The notes: generated by a model not told the origin, from the sequence alone. A stretch of 10,464 bases of DNA from Eubacteriales bacterium (GCA_028691625.1 JAQUYZ010000027.1:1-10464); one strand, 5' to 3'; shown: positions 1 through 8,013, counted from the first letter of the stretch. A program made the numbers and translations.

Positions 1-1
1 C

Positions 2-1174
2 CGCAACGGTCTTTGCATTTTCGATGCAGCGCCATTCATCTCCCGAAGCGCAAAGCGTGACGGAAGATTCGGCGATTCCCAGCTGGTAACAGGTATCCGT
101 CAAATCCTCCGGTGCGGATACTGGCACGTGAGCAAGGGTAAATGCACTCTTTTTATACCCTGCAGCCCTTGTCGCTCCAATGGCTTCCACTGCTTCGGAA
201 ACAGCCGCTTCACCCAGTGCGTCGATATGAACATCAAAGCCCTTGTCGCCGGATTCGGTACAAAGCACGCGCAATGCTTCGCCGGAAATGGACAGCGTTT
301 CTCCGGTGCCTTCTACAACCAGCTTGAGGGTTTGAAGGTTGACATAGCCGTTCAGCTCTGCACAATTCGTTCTGAATTGAGAAAGCTTGTGCATAACCGC
401 CTTTGGATTGACGCTGCGGTTTACGAGCAGGGATCCGAAAAACCTTTGTTTTATAAGATTCTCCTGATACAGATGGACCATAATATTTTGATAAAGGGAA
501 GCAAAGAAGTCAGGCGCACCGCAGTCAAACACAGAGGTAAATCCTCTTTCGCAGTATTTTTCCATGAGTTCGGGTATCGCTTCGGGCACAGTGCTCAAAT
601 CAATGGGTTCCAGAATTCCAAGGATATAGGCGAGTGTGACAGCCGGTATTTCGTCCTCCTCGGCAGCAGCTCTTACAAGAGTCATAGCGGTGGTATTGAC
701 AAAACAGTGAAACCCGCTTTTCCCAAGAACGACCACAGGCTTGTCCTCACAAATCGAATCGAGCATCGCTCTTGCCTGTTCCGCTTCAAGCTCCAGTAAA
801 ATCCTCTCATCATAGCCATATGCAAAAATGATGTCGGCATCTCCCTTTGCAGCGGCATACTCTGAAATCTGGGCAAGGGTGTCCGTAAGGCCGCCTTCAA
901 TCAGGTGCAGACAGGAATCACGAAACGAACGCATCACAGGATGTCCGCAGGTATCGATATAACCCGGGAGCATGACTTTCCCTTCCAGATCTATAATTTC
1001 GGTATGCTTTCCCTCCAATTCAGTCAGATCCTCGTAATCACCGACGGCAAGAATCAGTCCGTCCTTGCATGCGACGGCCTCCGCCCACGGCAGTTCTGAA
1101 TTCTGGGTATAGATATTACCACCCATAAAAATGGCATCTGCCATCTCATTTTTCTTAAAAAATCCAAAGGCCAT
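2..1174 (-). CDS. YtcJ-like amidohydrolase, N-terminal 391 residues (3' end outside window)
   Basis: This frame is open for 391 codons from ATG 1174 to the left edge. I translated it by hand and saw no stop. The start follows a strong GGAGGG (1183-1188, minus strand) at good spacing. The protein begins with a small beta-sandwich region, then the YtcJ-type segment MLPGYIDTCGHP (residues 68-79), SGFHCFVNTTAM (153-164), a conserved-type lysine K284, VHIDALGEAAV (315-325) and FTLAHVPVSAPEDL (345-358). These match the order seen in amidohydrolase family 3 (YtcJ), metal-dependent hydrolases of about 530 residues acting on C-N bonds. The usual HxH after the PGxxD turn is Cys76-x-His78 here, and the HAIGD-like segment reads HIDALGE, so several metal-site positions look substituted. 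The substrate is unknown. It is divergent from the ROK repressor and its promoter overlaps a candidate operator. Family call is firm; function is not. Confidence 0.85.
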   Translation of the reverse strand, partial: MAFGFFKKNEMADAIFMGGNIYTQNSELPWAEAVACKDGLILAVGDYEDLTELEGKHTEIIDLEGKVMLPGYIDTCGHPVMRSFRDSCLHLIEGGLTDTLAQISEYAAAKGDADIIFAYGYDERILLELEAEQARAMLDSICEDKPVVVLGKSGFHCFVNTTAMTLVRAAAEEDEIPAVTLAYILGILEPIDLSTVPEAIPELMEKYCERGFTSVFDCGAPDFFASLYQNIMVHLYQENLIKQRFFGSLLVNRSVNPKAVMHKLSQFRTNCAELNGYVNLQTLKLVVEGTGETLSISGEALRVLCTESGDKGFDVHIDALGEAAVSEAVEAIGATRAAGYKKSAFTLAHVPVSAPEDLTDTCYQLGIAESSVTLCASGDEWRCIENAKTVA

Positions 1175-1190
1175 ACGTATCCCTCCATAT

Positions 1191-1209
1191 GAATAAAGAT
1201 ACTTTATTC
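1191..1209. promoter_or_regulatory. Candidate ROK/XylR operator 1 (perfect 8-bp inverted repeat)
   Basis: GAATAAAGATACTTTATTC is an 8-bp perfect inverted repeat around a 3-nt centre. It overlaps the -10 of the leftward amidohydrolase promoter and closely resembles a second copy at 1302-1320; both share ATAAARRTACTTTAT. Duplicated palindromes placed between a ROK repressor gene and its divergent neighbour are the expected pattern for its own operators. That the ROK protein binds them is inference. Confidence 0.7.
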
Positions 1210-1234
1210 TAGCATGGAAATGAAAAAGTGGAAA
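1206..1234 (-). promoter_or_regulatory. Promoter of the amidohydrolase gene (extended -10)
   Basis: On the minus strand an extended -10 reads TGCTAGAAT (1206-1214). With a 17-nt spacer it follows a weak -35 TTTCCA (1229-1234, 4 of 6 matches to TTGACA). The -10 overlaps the 19-bp palindrome at 1191-1209, so a protein bound there should block RNA polymerase. Predicted by eye only. Confidence 0.5.
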
Positions 1235-1260
1235 GAACAAGAAGATTAAAAAATTATCCC

Positions 1261-1289
1261 TTGTATTTCTAAATCGGCAGGATTATAAT
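1261..1289 (+). promoter_or_regulatory. Promoter of the ROK repressor gene
   Basis: A consensus -10 TATAAT (1284-1289) lies 17 nt after a poor -35, TTGTAT (1261-1266). Transcription would start near 1296, just upstream of the palindrome at 1302-1320. The weak -35 fits modest repressor expression. Confidence 0.55.
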
Positions 1290-1301
1290 AAAATAGCCAT
1301 T

Positions 1302-1320
1302 TTATAAAAGTACTTTATAA
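1302..1320. promoter_or_regulatory. Candidate ROK/XylR operator 2 (autoregulatory position)
   Basis: TTATAAAAGTACTTTATAA has 7-bp perfect arms around a 5-nt centre. It matches operator 1 over the shared core ATAAARRTACTTTAT. It lies a few bases after the predicted start of the ROK transcript, where a bound repressor would block initiation or early elongation, giving autorepression. The centres of the two copies are about 111 bp apart, so cooperative looping is conceivable but untested. Confidence 0.65.
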
Positions 1321-1358
1321 AACTTAACATTCTATTAATCCCGGAGTGAGACATCGAA

Positions 1359-2486
1359 ATGAAAAAAACGACTTCAACAACAACGGATCTGAAACTGATC
1401 AACCGGAACAAAGTTTACCGGTATATTTATGAAAATGATAAGGTGTCAAAACAGGATCTTGTTCGTGATCTTGGGCTGAGCCTACCGACGATAAGCCAGA
1501 ATCTTACGGAGCTCTTTGAACTGGGACTGCTGCGGTATGCAGGCAAATTTGAGTCAAGCGGAGGAAGGAAAGCGAAAAAGATTTCTATCATTCCCGACGC
1601 AAGAATGGTGATCGGTGTAGAGATAAAAATGGATCACATCAATATCGTAGCCATCGATCTGAGAGCGGACACCCAACCCAGCAGACGGATGGACAACGAT
1701 TTTGAAGCCAGCGACAGTTACGGAAAATTCCTTGCCGAGGCAATTGAACAGTATATCCGGGAAAAAGCAATCAATCCCGCAATCATACTGGGCGTGGGAA
1801 TTTCAATTCCCGGTGTACTGAGCGAAGATAAAAAGAATCTGATCAATGCCCCTACATTAAAAGCGCGTCAGGTCCCCATCGAGGCACTGACGAAATATAT
1901 CACGCATAAAACCTTTATTGAAAATGACGCCAATGCCGGCGGCTTCGCGGAGCTGCACAGCAGAAAGGATCTGACTGCATTGGCATTCCTAAGCGTTTCG
2001 GAGGGAGTCGGAGGCTCCTTCATCTTCAATGGTGTCCTTTACAACGGAATGAACAATCGCGGCGCTGAGTTCGGTCATATGACGGTGGTAAACGGAGGAA
2101 AGCAGTGCGCCTGCGGAAAATTCGGATGTCTGGAAGCCTATATTTCCACATCGATGCTGATGTGCGGCAAGGATCGACGGGTCGAGACCTTCTTTGAAAG
2201 ATTGAAGGCCGGTGAGGCCTCCTGTAAAACCATATGGGAAGAGTATCTGACTTTTTTATGCATGGGGATCAATAATATACGGACCATTGTTGATTGTGAT
2301 GTGATCCTCGGAGGGACCCTTGCCAGATACATCGGAGAATATTTTGAAGACATTAAGAAACGGCTCGCCGGAATTGCCGTTTTCGATTATAATGCGGATT
2401 ACCTTAAGCTGAGCAATTATACATCCAATGCAAGCGCAATCGGAACTGCGCTCCGGTTCGCGGACGAATTTATAAGAACCGTGTAA
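1359..2486 (+). CDS. xylR: ROK-family transcriptional repressor, XylR type
   Basis: This is a 375-residue DNA-binding repressor, close in length to XylR proteins. Residues about 14-60 form a winged helix-turn-helix (VSKQDLVRDLGLSLPTISQNL region, then a GLL wing). From about 84 onward there is a ROK sugar-kinase-like fold: a GVEIK strand, IEND at 187-190, GAEFGHMTV at 235-243, and the ROK zinc site formed by His240, Cys250, Cys252 and Cys257 (CACGKFGCLEA). In this family, binding of a sugar such as xylose to the C-terminal domain releases operator DNA. The start is preceded by GGAG (1343-1346), at rather long spacing. It lies immediately upstream of a xylose operon on the same strand but has its own terminator, so it is probably monocistronic. 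Two matching palindromes flank its promoter region. Assignment to xylose rather than another sugar rests on the neighbours; NagC/Mlc-like specificity is possible. Confidence 0.8.
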   Translation: MKKTTSTTTDLKLINRNKVYRYIYENDKVSKQDLVRDLGLSLPTISQNLTELFELGLLRYAGKFESSGGRKAKKISIIPDARMVIGVEIKMDHINIVAIDLRADTQPSRRMDNDFEASDSYGKFLAEAIEQYIREKAINPAIILGVGISIPGVLSEDKKNLINAPTLKARQVPIEALTKYITHKTFIENDANAGGFAELHSRKDLTALAFLSVSEGVGGSFIFNGVLYNGMNNRGAEFGHMTVVNGGKQCACGKFGCLEAYISTSMLMCGKDRRVETFFERLKAGEASCKTIWEEYLTFLCMGINNIRTIVDCDVILGGTLARYIGEYFEDIKKRLAGIAVFDYNADYLKLSNYTSNASAIGTALRFADEFIRTV

Positions 2487-2519
2487 TTAAAAGAAAAGAG
2501 ATCAAGCCGGAGGAAGCTG

Positions 2520-2540
2520 AAACCGCACCCCGGTTTTTTT
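2520..2540 (+). terminator. Intrinsic terminator after the ROK gene
   Basis: AAACCG (2520-2525) pairs with CGGTTT (2531-2536) around a 5-nt loop, and the T run continues to 2540. It lies 34 nt after the repressor stop codon and separates the regulator from the operon downstream. Confidence 0.75.
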
Positions 2541-2588
2541 CATAAAAAAACAGGTTAAAAAAGTGAAGATGATATTAAAAAAACCATG

Positions 2589-2617
2589 TTGACTTCTTTT
2601 TTTTTGAATGATATTAT
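2589..2617 (+). promoter_or_regulatory. Operon promoter (chvE-mmsAB-xylAB)
   Basis: TTGACT (2589-2594) and TATTAT (2612-2617) are separated by an ideal 17-nt spacer, which contains a run of nine T (2597-2605). Transcription would begin near 2624, giving a leader of about 65 nt before the chvE start. It is much closer to consensus than the repressor promoter. Confidence 0.7.
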
Positions 2618-2661
2618 TAATCCAACTTTTAGAAAATAGTTTTTCAAAAGTTATTTAATAA
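2614..2661. promoter_or_regulatory. Large interrupted dyad over the operon start site (operator or leader stem-loop)
   Basis: Three nested arm pairs match: TTATTAA (2614-2620) with TTAATAA (2655-2661), AACTTTT (2624-2630) with AAAAGTT (2646-2652), and GAAAA (2632-2636) with TTTTC (2641-2645). A single unpaired A and a short mismatch interrupt them. The dyad spans the end of the -10 and the predicted +1. It does not match the 19-bp operators near the ROK gene. It may be an operator for another regulator or a 5' leader hairpin. The A+T-rich composition lowers its significance. Confidence 0.45.
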
Positions 2662-2690
2662 ACTGATCAAGAAAGAAAAGGAGAGAAAAA

Positions 2691-3782
2691 ATGAAAAAAC
2701 TGATTGCCTTAATTATGGTTCTTGCTCTTGCTCTATCCTTGGTAGCTTGCGGCGGCGGCGGAGCGGCTGAGCCCGAAGAAGAAGCTGCAGCAGCAATGAT
2801 CGGTGTAAGCATGCCGACTCAAAGCTTACAGCGTTGGAACCAGGACGGAGCAAACATGAAAGCCATGCTGGAAGAAGCCGGATATCAGGTTGACCTTCAA
2901 TATGGAGGAGACAATGATATCCCAACTCAGGTAGCCCAGATTGAAAACATGATCACGCAGGGCTGCAAGGTTCTTGTAATCGCAGCAATTGACGGATCCT
3001 CTCTGACAGAAGTTCTGAAACAGGCGAAAGAACAGGGAATTCCTGTAATTGCGTATGACAGACTGATCATGAACAGTGATGCTGTATCCTATTATGCAAC
3101 CTTCGACAACTTCCAGGTTGGTGTGATGCAGGGACAGTACATAGAAACAGCTTTGGATCTTGCAAATCAGAAAGGTCCGTTCAACATTGAACTCTTCACC
3201 GGCGATCCTGCTGACAACAATGCAACCTTCTTCTTCGGCGGCGCTATGAGCATTCTGCAGCCATACATCGACAACGGCGTTTTGGTAGTACCTTCCGGAC
3301 AGACCACGCAGGCTCAGGTTTCCACAGCAGACTGGAAATCAGAGAATGCACAGACCCGTATGGAAAACCTGATTACCTCCAACGGCTACAGCCCGAAGGG
3401 CGTAAAGCTTGACGCAGTATGCTGTTCCAATGACTCCACTGCGCTGGGCGTAACCAACGCACTGGTATCCGTAGGATACACTGCGGAAGATATGCCGATC
3501 ATTACCGGTCAGGACTGCGACAAAGCAAATACAAAGAACATGAAAGCAGGACTCCAGAGCATGTCCGTATTTAAAGACACCCGTACTCTTGCGGACAAAG
3601 TTGTAGGAATGGTAGATGCGATTGTAAAAGGCAGCGAGCCTGATATCAATGACACCGAGACCTATGACAATGGAGTTGGCGTTGTTCCTTCCTACCTCTG
3701 CGCACCGGTTGTAACTACTGTTGATAACTATAAAGAAATGCTTCTCGACAGCGGTTACTATACAGAAGCAGACCTTCAGTAG
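2691..3782 (+). CDS. chvE: ChvE-type multiple-monosaccharide-binding lipoprotein (ABC importer)
   Basis: This is a 363-residue extracellular sugar-binding protein. A lysine-containing start, a hydrophobic stretch and the lipobox LVAC (Cys20) mark a lipoprotein anchored to the outer face of the membrane. A short Gly/Ala/Glu linker follows. The mature domain is a periplasmic-binding-protein type 1 fold very like ChvE/XylF: MPTQSLQRW (41-49), the VLVIAAIDG strand (94-102), VIAYDRLI (119-126), YYATFDN (134-140), SNDSTALG (246-253) and ITGQDCD (271-277). Asp123/Arg124, Asn248/Asp249 and Asp275 sit where sugar contacts are expected. ChvE relatives bind xylose, arabinose, glucose or galactose, so the ligand may be broader than xylose. 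RBS AAAGGAGAG is well placed. It is the first gene of the operon and is followed by strong stem-loops, fitting higher expression of the binding protein than of the membrane parts. Automated pipelines might call it xylF. Confidence 0.9.
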   Translation: MKKLIALIMVLALALSLVACGGGGAAEPEEEAAAAMIGVSMPTQSLQRWNQDGANMKAMLEEAGYQVDLQYGGDNDIPTQVAQIENMITQGCKVLVIAAIDGSSLTEVLKQAKEQGIPVIAYDRLIMNSDAVSYYATFDNFQVGVMQGQYIETALDLANQKGPFNIELFTGDPADNNATFFFGGAMSILQPYIDNGVLVVPSGQTTQAQVSTADWKSENAQTRMENLITSNGYSPKGVKLDAVCCSNDSTALGVTNALVSVGYTAEDMPIITGQDCDKANTKNMKAGLQSMSVFKDTRTLADKVVGMVDAIVKGSEPDINDTETYDNGVGVVPSYLCAPVVTTVDNYKEMLLDSGYYTEADLQ

Positions 3783-3801
3783 CATAAAAAACCATCAAGC
3801 C

Positions 3802-3830
3802 TTGGCGGGCGGTTGCAAACCGCCTGCCAA
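3802..3830 (+). other. Intercistronic stem-loop I after chvE
   Basis: TTGGCGGGCGGTT (3802-3814) pairs with AACCGCCTGCCAA (3818-3830): 13 pairs including one G-U, with a 3-nt loop. It begins 19 nt after the chvE stop codon. No U-run follows (AATTTAGA), so it is probably not a full terminator. Such elements often protect the 3' end of binding-protein mRNA or cause partial termination. Confidence 0.75.
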
Positions 3831-3835
3831 TTTAG

Positions 3836-3874
3836 ATTGAACGACGGCATCCTGATGCCAAAGAATTGTTCAAT
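3836..3874 (+). other. Intercistronic stem-loop II after chvE
   Basis: An outer stem ATTGAAC (3836-3842)/GTTCAAT (3868-3874) encloses an inner hairpin GGCAT (3846-3850)/ATGCC (3855-3859). It lies between stem-loop I and the mmsA ribosome binding site (AGGGAGG, 3886-3892). Together the two elements form a tandem structured spacer likely to affect the ratio of binding protein to transporter. Confidence 0.6.
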
Positions 3875-3899
3875 AGAATTTGATTAGGGAGGATTTTTC

Positions 3900-5456
3900 G
3901 TGGCGAACATATTGCTGGAAATGAAAAATATCACCAAGACCTTTCCCGGGGTCAAAGCGCTCGATAATGTCAACTTGGCAGTGGAAGAGGGTGAGATTCA
4001 CGCACTGGTTGGAGAAAACGGAGCAGGAAAGTCAACCCTCATGAACATACTGAGCGGAATCTACCCTTACGGAAGCTATGAAGGCGACATTGTTTACAAT
4101 GGCGAAATCTGTAAGTATAAAAACATAAAAGACAGCGAGCGGCAGGGCATCGTTATCATTCATCAGGAGCTGGCGCTGGTACCTTATCTTACCATCGCGG
4201 AAAATATGTTTCTCGGAAATGAAAACGGGAAGAAATTTGCCATTGACTGGGATAAAACCTATGGAAGAGCCGATGAACTGCTTCAAACGGTGGGATTGAA
4301 GGAGAGCAGCCACACGCTGATCAAAGATATCGGAGTCGGCAAGCAGCAAATGGTAGAAATCGCAAAGGCCCTGGGCAAAAACGTGAAACTTTTAATACTC
4401 GACGAACCCACTGCATCACTGAATGAAAATGACAGCAGACACCTGCTGGATTTATTGCTGGAATTTAAAAAGAACGGTCTGACCTCAATTATGATCTCCC
4501 ATAAGCTCAACGAGATTTCTTATGTGGCGGATAAAATCACCATCCTTCGGGACGGGGCCACCATAGAAACGTTGGTGAAAGGGAAAGACAGTATAGAGGA
4601 AAGCCGTATCGTAAAAGGTATGGTAGGACGTGAAATCACAGACCGGTATCCAAAAAGGGAGTCCCATATTGGTGAGGTCACAATGGAAGTAGAGGACTGG
4701 ACCGTCTACCATCCGCTGTTTGCGGAGCGCAAGGTTTGCGACAGCGTCAGCTTGAATGTAAGGAAAGGTGAAGTTGTAGGCATTAGCGGACTCATGGGTT
4801 CAGGGAGAACAGAACTGTCCATGAGCATCTTTGGAAAAAGCTACGGCTCAAAGATCAACGGAACACTGAAAATCAACGGAAAAGAAGTAAAGCTCAACAG
4901 TGTAAGGCAAGCCATCAACGCAAAACTGGCCTACGTTACGGAGGACCGAAAAGGCGACGGGCTGGTTCTTTCCAATCCGGTTTATGTAAATAACTCGCTG
5001 GCAAAGATGGAAAAAGTCAGCAGCCGCAATGTGATAGATAAAGACAAGGAAATCCTGGTAGCGGATGAATATAAAGAAAAGCTCAACACCAAATGTCCGA
5101 GTGTCATGCAGAATGTTGAGAATCTGTCCGGCGGAAACCAACAGAAGGTGCTTCTCGGAAAATGGATGTTTGCCGATCCGGATATTATGATTCTTGATGA
5201 GCCCACGAGAGGGATCGACGTGGGAGCAAAATACGAAATTTATTTAATTATTAACCGGCTGGTCGCGGAAGGAAAATCTGTTGTGCTCATCAGTTCCGAG
5301 CTTGCAGAGATTCTCGGAATGAGCGATCGTATCTTTGTGATGCATGAAGGCCGCATGATTGCTGAATTTCCAAAGGAAGAAGCCAGTCAGGAAGTAATCA
5401 TGTCATGTATCATGCGTGAAAATAGTAAAATGGAGAATGAAGATGCAAAGAGTTAA
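3900..5456 (+). CDS. mmsA: Sugar ABC transporter ATP-binding protein, two fused ATPase domains (MmsA/GguA)
   Basis: This 518-residue cytoplasmic ATPase energises sugar import. Domain 1 has Walker A GENGAGKS (38-45), Q-loop Gln89 (HQE), a non-canonical signature IGVGKQQ (144-150), Walker B LLILDEP (164-170) and H-loop His201. Domain 2 has a degenerate Walker [10 protein letters not shown] (297-305, Arg replacing Lys), a proper LSGGNQQK signature (409-416), Walker B IMILDEP (429-435) and SSE where the switch histidine would be. This asymmetry is normal for the RbsA/XylG/MglA/GguA class, where one site is hydrolytically weak. Translation starts at GTG 3900, 7 nt after AGGGAGG; no ATG fits better. 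It overlaps the permease gene by 14 nt, implying translational coupling. xylG is an alternative name; the ChvE-like partner favours MmsA/GguA. Confidence 0.92.
   Translation: MANILLEMKNITKTFPGVKALDNVNLAVEEGEIHALVGENGAGKSTLMNILSGIYPYGSYEGDIVYNGEICKYKNIKDSERQGIVIIHQELALVPYLTIAENMFLGNENGKKFAIDWDKTYGRADELLQTVGLKESSHTLIKDIGVGKQQMVEIAKALGKNVKLLILDEPTASLNENDSRHLLDLLLEFKKNGLTSIMISHKLNEISYVADKITILRDGATIETLVKGKDSIEESRIVKGMVGREITDRYPKRESHIGEVTMEVEDWTVYHPLFAERKVCDSVSLNVRKGEVVGISGLMGSGRTELSMSIFGKSYGSKINGTLKINGKEVKLNSVRQAINAKLAYVTEDRKGDGLVLSNPVYVNNSLAKMEKVSSRNVIDKDKEILVADEYKEKLNTKCPSVMQNVENLSGGNQQKVLLGKWMFADPDIMILDEPTRGIDVGAKYEIYLIINRLVAEGKSVVLISSELAEILGMSDRIFVMHEGRMIAEFPKEEASQEVIMSCIMRENSKMENEDAKS
5432..5435 (+). 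promoter_or_regulatory. RBS that selects the mmsB start at 5443
   Basis: GGAG lies inside the end of mmsA. It is 7 nt before ATG 5443 but only 1 nt before ATG 5437, and it lies downstream of GTG 5416. This argues that translation of the permease begins at 5443. Confidence 0.65.
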
Positions 5457-6612
5457 GAGCTTCCTCAAGGAGAACACCATGCTGATTGCATTGATTGTGG
5501 CAATTATCCTGTTTCAGGTTCTGATTATCATGGCGGGAAAGGGTTCTCTTTTAAAACCACAAAACGTATCAAATATCATCGCCCAGAACAGCTACGTTGT
5601 TATTCTCGCTACAGGAATGCTGCTTTGTATTCTGACTGGCGGCAACATCGACCTTTCCGTTGGAGCGGTAGTAGCGCTTACCGGAGCTGTCGCGGGAACT
5701 CTGATCATAGAAATGCACATGAACGTGTATCTGGCCATTGTAATATGTCTGTTGGTCGGCACCGGCATCGGTGCAATCCAGGCGTACTGTATTGCTTACG
5801 TCGGAATACCGCCGTTCATTGTCACCTTGGGCGGAATGCTGCTCTGGCGGGGCATTGCGCAGGTCATACTGAACGGGATGACCCTTGCGCCATACCCGGA
5901 AACCTATCTGAAGTATTTCACCAGCTTTCTTCCCAAGACGGACAACAACGCATTTTTACTGGCAGTTACCATGGTCGTAGCTGCAATCATATGCATCGCC
6001 TTTATTGTGTTACGAACCACAACAAGAGCGAAAAAAATCAAAAAAGGCTATATGGTTGAAAGTTTACCTGTTCTCTTGGCAAAACTTGCCGTCATCAGCG
6101 TTGTCATTCTGTACTTCGCATATCTGCTCGGCAATTACAAAGGATTCCCTGTTGTCCTGATTCTGGTAGCAGTGGTCGTTCTGGTCTATGCATATTTTAC
6201 AAACAATACGGTACCCGGCAGATATCTTTATGCCATGGGCGGAAATGCAAAAGCAACCAGACTTTCCGGCGTAAATACCAAGAAGATGATGTTCTTTGCC
6301 TACACCAACATGGGCTTCTTATGTGCCATCGCTGCTTTGATCTGCGTAGCAAGATTTAATTCTTCCGCACCAAGCCTTGGCGATATGTATGAGCTGGACG
6401 CAATCGGTGCCTGCTTCATCGGCGGCGCATCTGCCTACGGCGGCACAGGAACTGTGGGAGGGTCTGTAATCGGAGCAATCTTTATGGGCGTAATGAACAA
6501 CGGAATGTCAATCCTGGGAGTGGATGCCAACTGGCAGAAGGCCGTCAAAGGATTCGTAGTTGTTGCGGCAGTAGCCCTAGATGTAATTACTAAAAGAAAA
6601 GTGAAAGCATAG
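5443..6612 (+). CDS. mmsB: Sugar ABC transporter permease (MmsB/GguB)
   Basis: A 389-residue integral membrane protein forms the sugar channel. I chose ATG 5443 because of the GGAG placement; a GTG at 5416 in the same frame would add nine residues. Hydrophobic segments lie at about 13-31, 50-66, 72-90, 96-120, 124-142, 169-190, 208-230, 235-251, 283-303, 319-329, 338-358 and 368-380, though exact helix limits are uncertain. The family signature [17 protein letters not shown] (65-81) and the coupling-region pattern [18 protein letters not shown] (259-276) are clear and are shared with RbsC, XylH and GguB. A basic stretch at 191-201 ([11 protein letters not shown]) marks a cytoplasmic loop. Length agrees with GguB/XylH. 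It overlaps mmsA and lies 46 nt before xylA. Confidence 0.92.
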   Translation: MQRVKSFLKENTMLIALIVAIILFQVLIIMAGKGSLLKPQNVSNIIAQNSYVVILATGMLLCILTGGNIDLSVGAVVALTGAVAGTLIIEMHMNVYLAIVICLLVGTGIGAIQAYCIAYVGIPPFIVTLGGMLLWRGIAQVILNGMTLAPYPETYLKYFTSFLPKTDNNAFLLAVTMVVAAIICIAFIVLRTTTRAKKIKKGYMVESLPVLLAKLAVISVVILYFAYLLGNYKGFPVVLILVAVVVLVYAYFTNNTVPGRYLYAMGGNAKATRLSGVNTKKMMFFAYTNMGFLCAIAALICVARFNSSAPSLGDMYELDAIGACFIGGASAYGGTGTVGGSVIGAIFMGVMNNGMSILGVDANWQKAVKGFVVVAAVALDVITKRKVKA

Positions 6613-6658
6613 TCACGATGCAAAACCTACAGCACACACGAGAGAGAAAGGGGAAACC

Positions 6659-7972
6659 ATGACAGAATATTTTAACATCAAAAAAGTAGAATACGAGGGA
6701 CCGCAAAGCAAAAATGACTTTGCATTCAAATTTTATAATCCGGACCAGCTTGTTCTGGGGAAAAAAATGAAAGAACATCTGCCCTTTGCCATGGCCTGGT
6801 GGCACAACCTGTGCAATGCAGGAAAAGACATCTTTGGTGACGAAACTGCGGATAAGGCCTTTGGTGCGGAAAAGAAGACCATGGACCATGCAAAAGTGAA
6901 AGTGGATGCCGGCTTTGAAATGATGGAGAAGCTGAGCATTGAGTATTTCTGTTTCCATGATGTGGACCTGGTACCGGAAGCGGATGACATTAAAGAGACA
7001 AATAAACGGCTTGATGAGATATCGGACTATATGCTGGAGAAAATGAAAGGCACAAATATCAAGTGCCTGTGGGGAACCGCCAATTTATTCGGTCACCCGA
7101 AATATATGAACGGTGCCGGAAGCTCCAACTTCGCAGATGTGTTCTGTTTTGCAGCTGCTCAGATTAAAAAAGCACTGGATCTGACCGTAAAGCTGGGAGG
7201 AAGAGGCTATGTGTTCTGGGGCGGACGGGAAGGCTATGAAACGCTGCTGAATACTGACATGAAGTTTGAACTGGATAATATCGCAAATCTCATGAGAATG
7301 GCGGTGGAATACGGCCGTAAAATCGGCTTCAAAGGGGACTTTTATATCGAACCGAAACCAAAAGAACCAATGAAGCATCAGTATGACTACGACGCGGCAA
7401 CCGCCATCGGTTTTCTGAAGCAGTATGGTCTGGACAAAGACTTTAAGCTAAACATTGAAGCAAATCATGCGACCCTGGCAGGACATACCTTCCAGCATGA
7501 TCTGCGGGTTGCCGCGATCAACGGAATGCTTGGCTCCATCGATGCCAATCAGGGCGACACGCTCCTTGGCTGGGATACGGACCAGTTTCCGTCGAATGTT
7601 TATGAAACTACCCTGTGCATGTACGAGGTGCTGAAAGCAGGCGGCTTCAACGGAGGTCTGAATTTCGATGCAAAAGACAGACGCCCCAGCTATACCGACG
7701 AGGATATGTTCCTTGGATATATCCTGGGAATGGACGCTTTTGCACTGGGACTCCTGAATGCTGCAAAGATCATAGCAGACGGAAGAATCGACGCCTTCAT
7801 TGAAGAAAGATACAAAAGCTTTCAAAGCGGGATCGGTGCTGAGATCATCAGCAAAAAAGTCACTCTGGAAAGTCTGTCCGCCTATGCGGAGAAGCTTGGT
7901 GCACCGGAACTTCCTGGAAGCGGAAGGCAGGAAAAGCTGGAATCCATCCTCAATACGTTACTGTTTCAATAA
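6659..7972 (+). CDS. xylA: Xylose isomerase
   Basis: XylA interconverts D-xylose and D-xylulose in the cytoplasm using two divalent metals. The 437-residue length fits class II isomerases. Visible hallmarks are [13 protein letters not shown] (43-55), the catalytic histidine segment YFCFHDVDL (His100, Asp103), [10 protein letters not shown] (185-194), [10 protein letters not shown] (228-237; Glu231, Lys233), [13 protein letters not shown] (264-276; Glu267, His270), SIDANQGD (293-300; Asp295), GWDTDQFP (304-311; Asp306, Asp308) and LNFDAKDRR (334-342; Asp338). All expected metal and catalytic residues are present, so the enzyme should be active. RBS AAAGGGG precedes the start. It is the fourth gene of the operon, directly after the importer, linking uptake to catabolism. 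A hairpin follows the stop codon. Confidence 0.97.
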   Translation: MTEYFNIKKVEYEGPQSKNDFAFKFYNPDQLVLGKKMKEHLPFAMAWWHNLCNAGKDIFGDETADKAFGAEKKTMDHAKVKVDAGFEMMEKLSIEYFCFHDVDLVPEADDIKETNKRLDEISDYMLEKMKGTNIKCLWGTANLFGHPKYMNGAGSSNFADVFCFAAAQIKKALDLTVKLGGRGYVFWGGREGYETLLNTDMKFELDNIANLMRMAVEYGRKIGFKGDFYIEPKPKEPMKHQYDYDAATAIGFLKQYGLDKDFKLNIEANHATLAGHTFQHDLRVAAINGMLGSIDANQGDTLLGWDTDQFPSNVYETTLCMYEVLKAGGFNGGLNFDAKDRRPSYTDEDMFLGYILGMDAFALGLLNAAKIIADGRIDAFIEERYKSFQSGIGAEIISKKVTLESLSAYAEKLGAPELPGSGRQEKLESILNTLLFQ

Positions 7973-7983
7973 ACATTGATTCC

Positions 7984-8013
7984 GTTCAGAGGAAGCGCCT
8001 GTTCCCTCTGAAC
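7984..8013 (+). other. Stem-loop between xylA and xylB
   Basis: GTTCAGAGG (7984-7992) pairs perfectly with CCTCTGAAC (8005-8013) over a 12-nt loop. No T-run follows, so it is probably not a terminator. It may protect the xylA message or reduce read-through to xylB, whose RBS (AGGTAG, 8025-8030) is weak. Together these suggest less kinase than isomerase. Confidence 0.65.

Noticed and set aside
128..799. A 223-codon open frame on the plus strand
   Set aside because: It lies opposite the amidohydrolase, whose frame shows clear family motifs. The plus-strand product resembles nothing I recognise and has no convincing RBS.
2487..2690. A catabolite-repression (cre) site or ROK operator before the operon
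   Set aside because: I found no good match to TGWAANCGNTNWCA or to the ATAAARRTACTTTAT core here.
3339..3785. A 148-codon minus-strand open frame opposite chvE
   Set aside because: It is antisense to a well-supported gene, with no RBS or recognisable domain, so it is a shadow of chvE codon usage.
5416..5442. An upstream GTG start for the permease
   Set aside because: The only good ribosome site (GGAG 5432-5435) lies downstream of this GTG and fits ATG 5443.
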